Shown here one piece after another: positions 6,091 to 6,625 of a stretch of DNA of 6,625 nucleotides. Location of the stretch: contig JAJTBM010000167.1 in NCBI GenBank assembly GCA_021286885.1, positions 1-6,625 of the forward strand, written 5' to 3'. This stretch comes from Rhodocyclales bacterium (lineage in GTDB: Bacteria > Pseudomonadota > Gammaproteobacteria > Burkholderiales > Rhodocyclaceae). Made by a program: the position numbers and the translations under genes. Position 1 is the first letter of the stretch. Each line of letters opens with the position of its first letter. The notes beneath the pieces were generated by a model that saw only the letters and a list, made by a program, of their open reading frames with translations, was not told the origin of the DNA and did no database searches.

Positions 6091-6112
6091 TCCACCACCC
6101 CTCCACCACCCC
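6091..6112 (+). repeat. Perfect 11-bp tandem duplication
   Basis: TCCACCACCCC occurs twice back to back in the leader of the VOC gene, between the candidate promoter and the ribosome binding site. Related CCACCAC runs occur in the leader of the VF530-family gene (about 5430-5452) and near 5704, so C/A-rich triplet patches are a local habit. Probably slippage; function unknown. Confidence 0.85.
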
Positions 6113-6127
6113 ATGACCACCTTGTAC

Positions 6128-6132
6128 AGGAG
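6128..6132 (+). promoter_or_regulatory. Ribosome binding site deciding the VOC gene start (AGGAG)
   Basis: AGGAG lies 9 nt before the ATG at 6142. The frame is open further upstream (to about 5980), but that extension overlaps the preceding gene and lacks domain similarity. This site, with the domain boundary, selects 6142. Confidence 0.75.
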
Positions 6133-6141
6133 TGCATCAGA

Positions 6142-6555
6142 ATGCTTGATCATATGACCTTCCGCGTCGCGGATATCGCACGTGCCAAAGCCTTTTACAG
6201 TGCAGCCCTTGAGCCGCTGGGTTACAGCCTGTGCTTTGAAGGACAGTACGGTTCAAACATCCTTGGGTTTGCCTACCCAGACCCCACCGAACCCGATGGC
6301 AAGAAGGCCGACGTTTGGTTTATCGATGGCCCTTCGCCCTACGGCGGGCCTGCAGCCACCTCGGGTTGCCACTTGGCTTGGCGCGCCGCCACCCGTGCGG
6401 CGGTCGATGCCTTTTACGCGGCAGCCATGGCGGCAGGCGGCAAAGATAACGGCCCCCCGGGCCTGCGCCCCAACTACCACCCCAACTACTACGGCGCCTT
6501 TGTGCTTGACCCGGAAGGCAACAACATTGAGGCGGTGTGCCACCTGCCGGAGTGA
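6142..6555 (+). CDS. VOC-family protein (glyoxalase/bleomycin resistance/dioxygenase fold)
   Basis: A 137-residue single-domain vicinal-oxygen-chelate protein with two beta-alpha-beta-beta-beta modules. It opens with LDHMTFRVADIARAKAFYSAALEPLGY (residues 2-28), a classic first VOC strand and helix. The second module starts at CHLAWRA (76-82), and the end is FVLDPEGNNIEAVCH, the canonical closing strand. Candidate metal ligands are H4, H77 and E130. The fourth ligand, expected in the middle of the first module near VWFID (58-62), is not an obvious Glu/Gln/His, so catalysis of the glyoxalase I type is doubtful. The second helix (about 83-96) is Ala-rich, and a Pro/Asn/Tyr-rich loop (RPNYHPNYYGAF) precedes the last strand. 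Members serve in detoxification, resistance or isomerisation, and the substrate cannot be told from sequence. It has its own ribosome binding site and a LexA-like box upstream. Codon use is more relaxed than in the lipid genes. Confidence 0.92.
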   Translation: MLDHMTFRVADIARAKAFYSAALEPLGYSLCFEGQYGSNILGFAYPDPTEPDGKKADVWFIDGPSPYGGPAATSGCHLAWRAATRAAVDAFYAAAMAAGGKDNGPPGLRPNYHPNYYGAFVLDPEGNNIEAVCHLPE

Positions 6556-6625
6556 GTGGCCAAGGCCGAGGGTGTTCGCTTACGGTTTTCCATCCGGCCC
6601 AGGCCCAAACCCCCTCCCCCCCCCC
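6556..6625. other. Downstream end of window with cytosine homopolymer
   Basis: No gene or clear terminator is seen in the 70 nt after the VOC stop. The window ends in C5-T-C10 (6610-6625). Such a run at an edge may be genuine low complexity or a sequencing/assembly limit. Confidence 0.5.

Noticed and set aside
6113..6157. 14-codon upstream frame (ATG at 6113) overlapping the VOC start, as a possible leader peptide
   Set aside because: No ribosome binding site and no regulatory codon run; likely chance.
1..6625. Search by eye for CRISPR repeats, transposase genes, terminal inverted repeats, phage or defence genes
   Set aside because: None seen. The content is lipid metabolism plus small accessory genes, and I do not claim a new defence or mobile system here.

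Overview
The window is GC-rich, densely coded bacterial DNA with every supported gene on the + strand. Strong G/C preference at third codon positions, an E. coli-like FadD and a VF530-family protein point to a proteobacterium. A betaproteobacterium of the Rhodocyclales type is my best guess, from the combination of gene families and composition and not from any search.

Region 1 (about 1-5221) is a tightly packed lipid-oxidation cluster read in one direction. It holds a secreted-type chalcone-isomerase-fold protein (5' end at or beyond the window edge), a long-chain fatty acyl-CoA ligase (fadD), a nitronate monooxygenase/FabK-like flavoprotein, and a large acyl-CoA dehydrogenase of the DmdC-like subfamily with an extra C-terminal domain. 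Gaps are 51, 70 and 100 nt, with no convincing terminator or promoter between the genes, so an operon is likely. A simple reading is that fatty acids are bound or delivered, activated to acyl-CoA by FadD and dehydrogenated by the acyl-CoA dehydrogenase. The flavoprotein does a side oxidation or detoxification step.

Region 2 (5222-5466) is a 245-nt intergenic stretch, much more structured than the others. It carries a perfect AGGAGG with no normal start codon at the right distance, then three consecutive hairpins. The last is a long GGGA-loop hairpin that is probably the terminator of the lipid operon. A plausible promoter for the next gene follows.

Region 3 (5467-6555) holds three small genes with visibly more relaxed, more AT-tolerant codon use: a VF530/DUF2132 DNA-binding-type protein, an unrecognised 106-residue protein 19 nt downstream, and a VOC (glyoxalase/bleomycin-resistance fold) protein. 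The 104-nt gap before the VOC gene contains an AT-rich palindrome matching the CTGT-N8-ACAG LexA operator at 7 of 8 conserved positions, and a perfect 11-bp tandem duplication. The window ends in a cytosine homopolymer.

I see no mobile element, CRISPR array, tRNA or rRNA, and no convincing gene on the - strand. Most of the window is ordinary metabolism. The parts most worth a second look are the structured intergenic region at 5237-5327 and the LexA-like box at 6066-6081.
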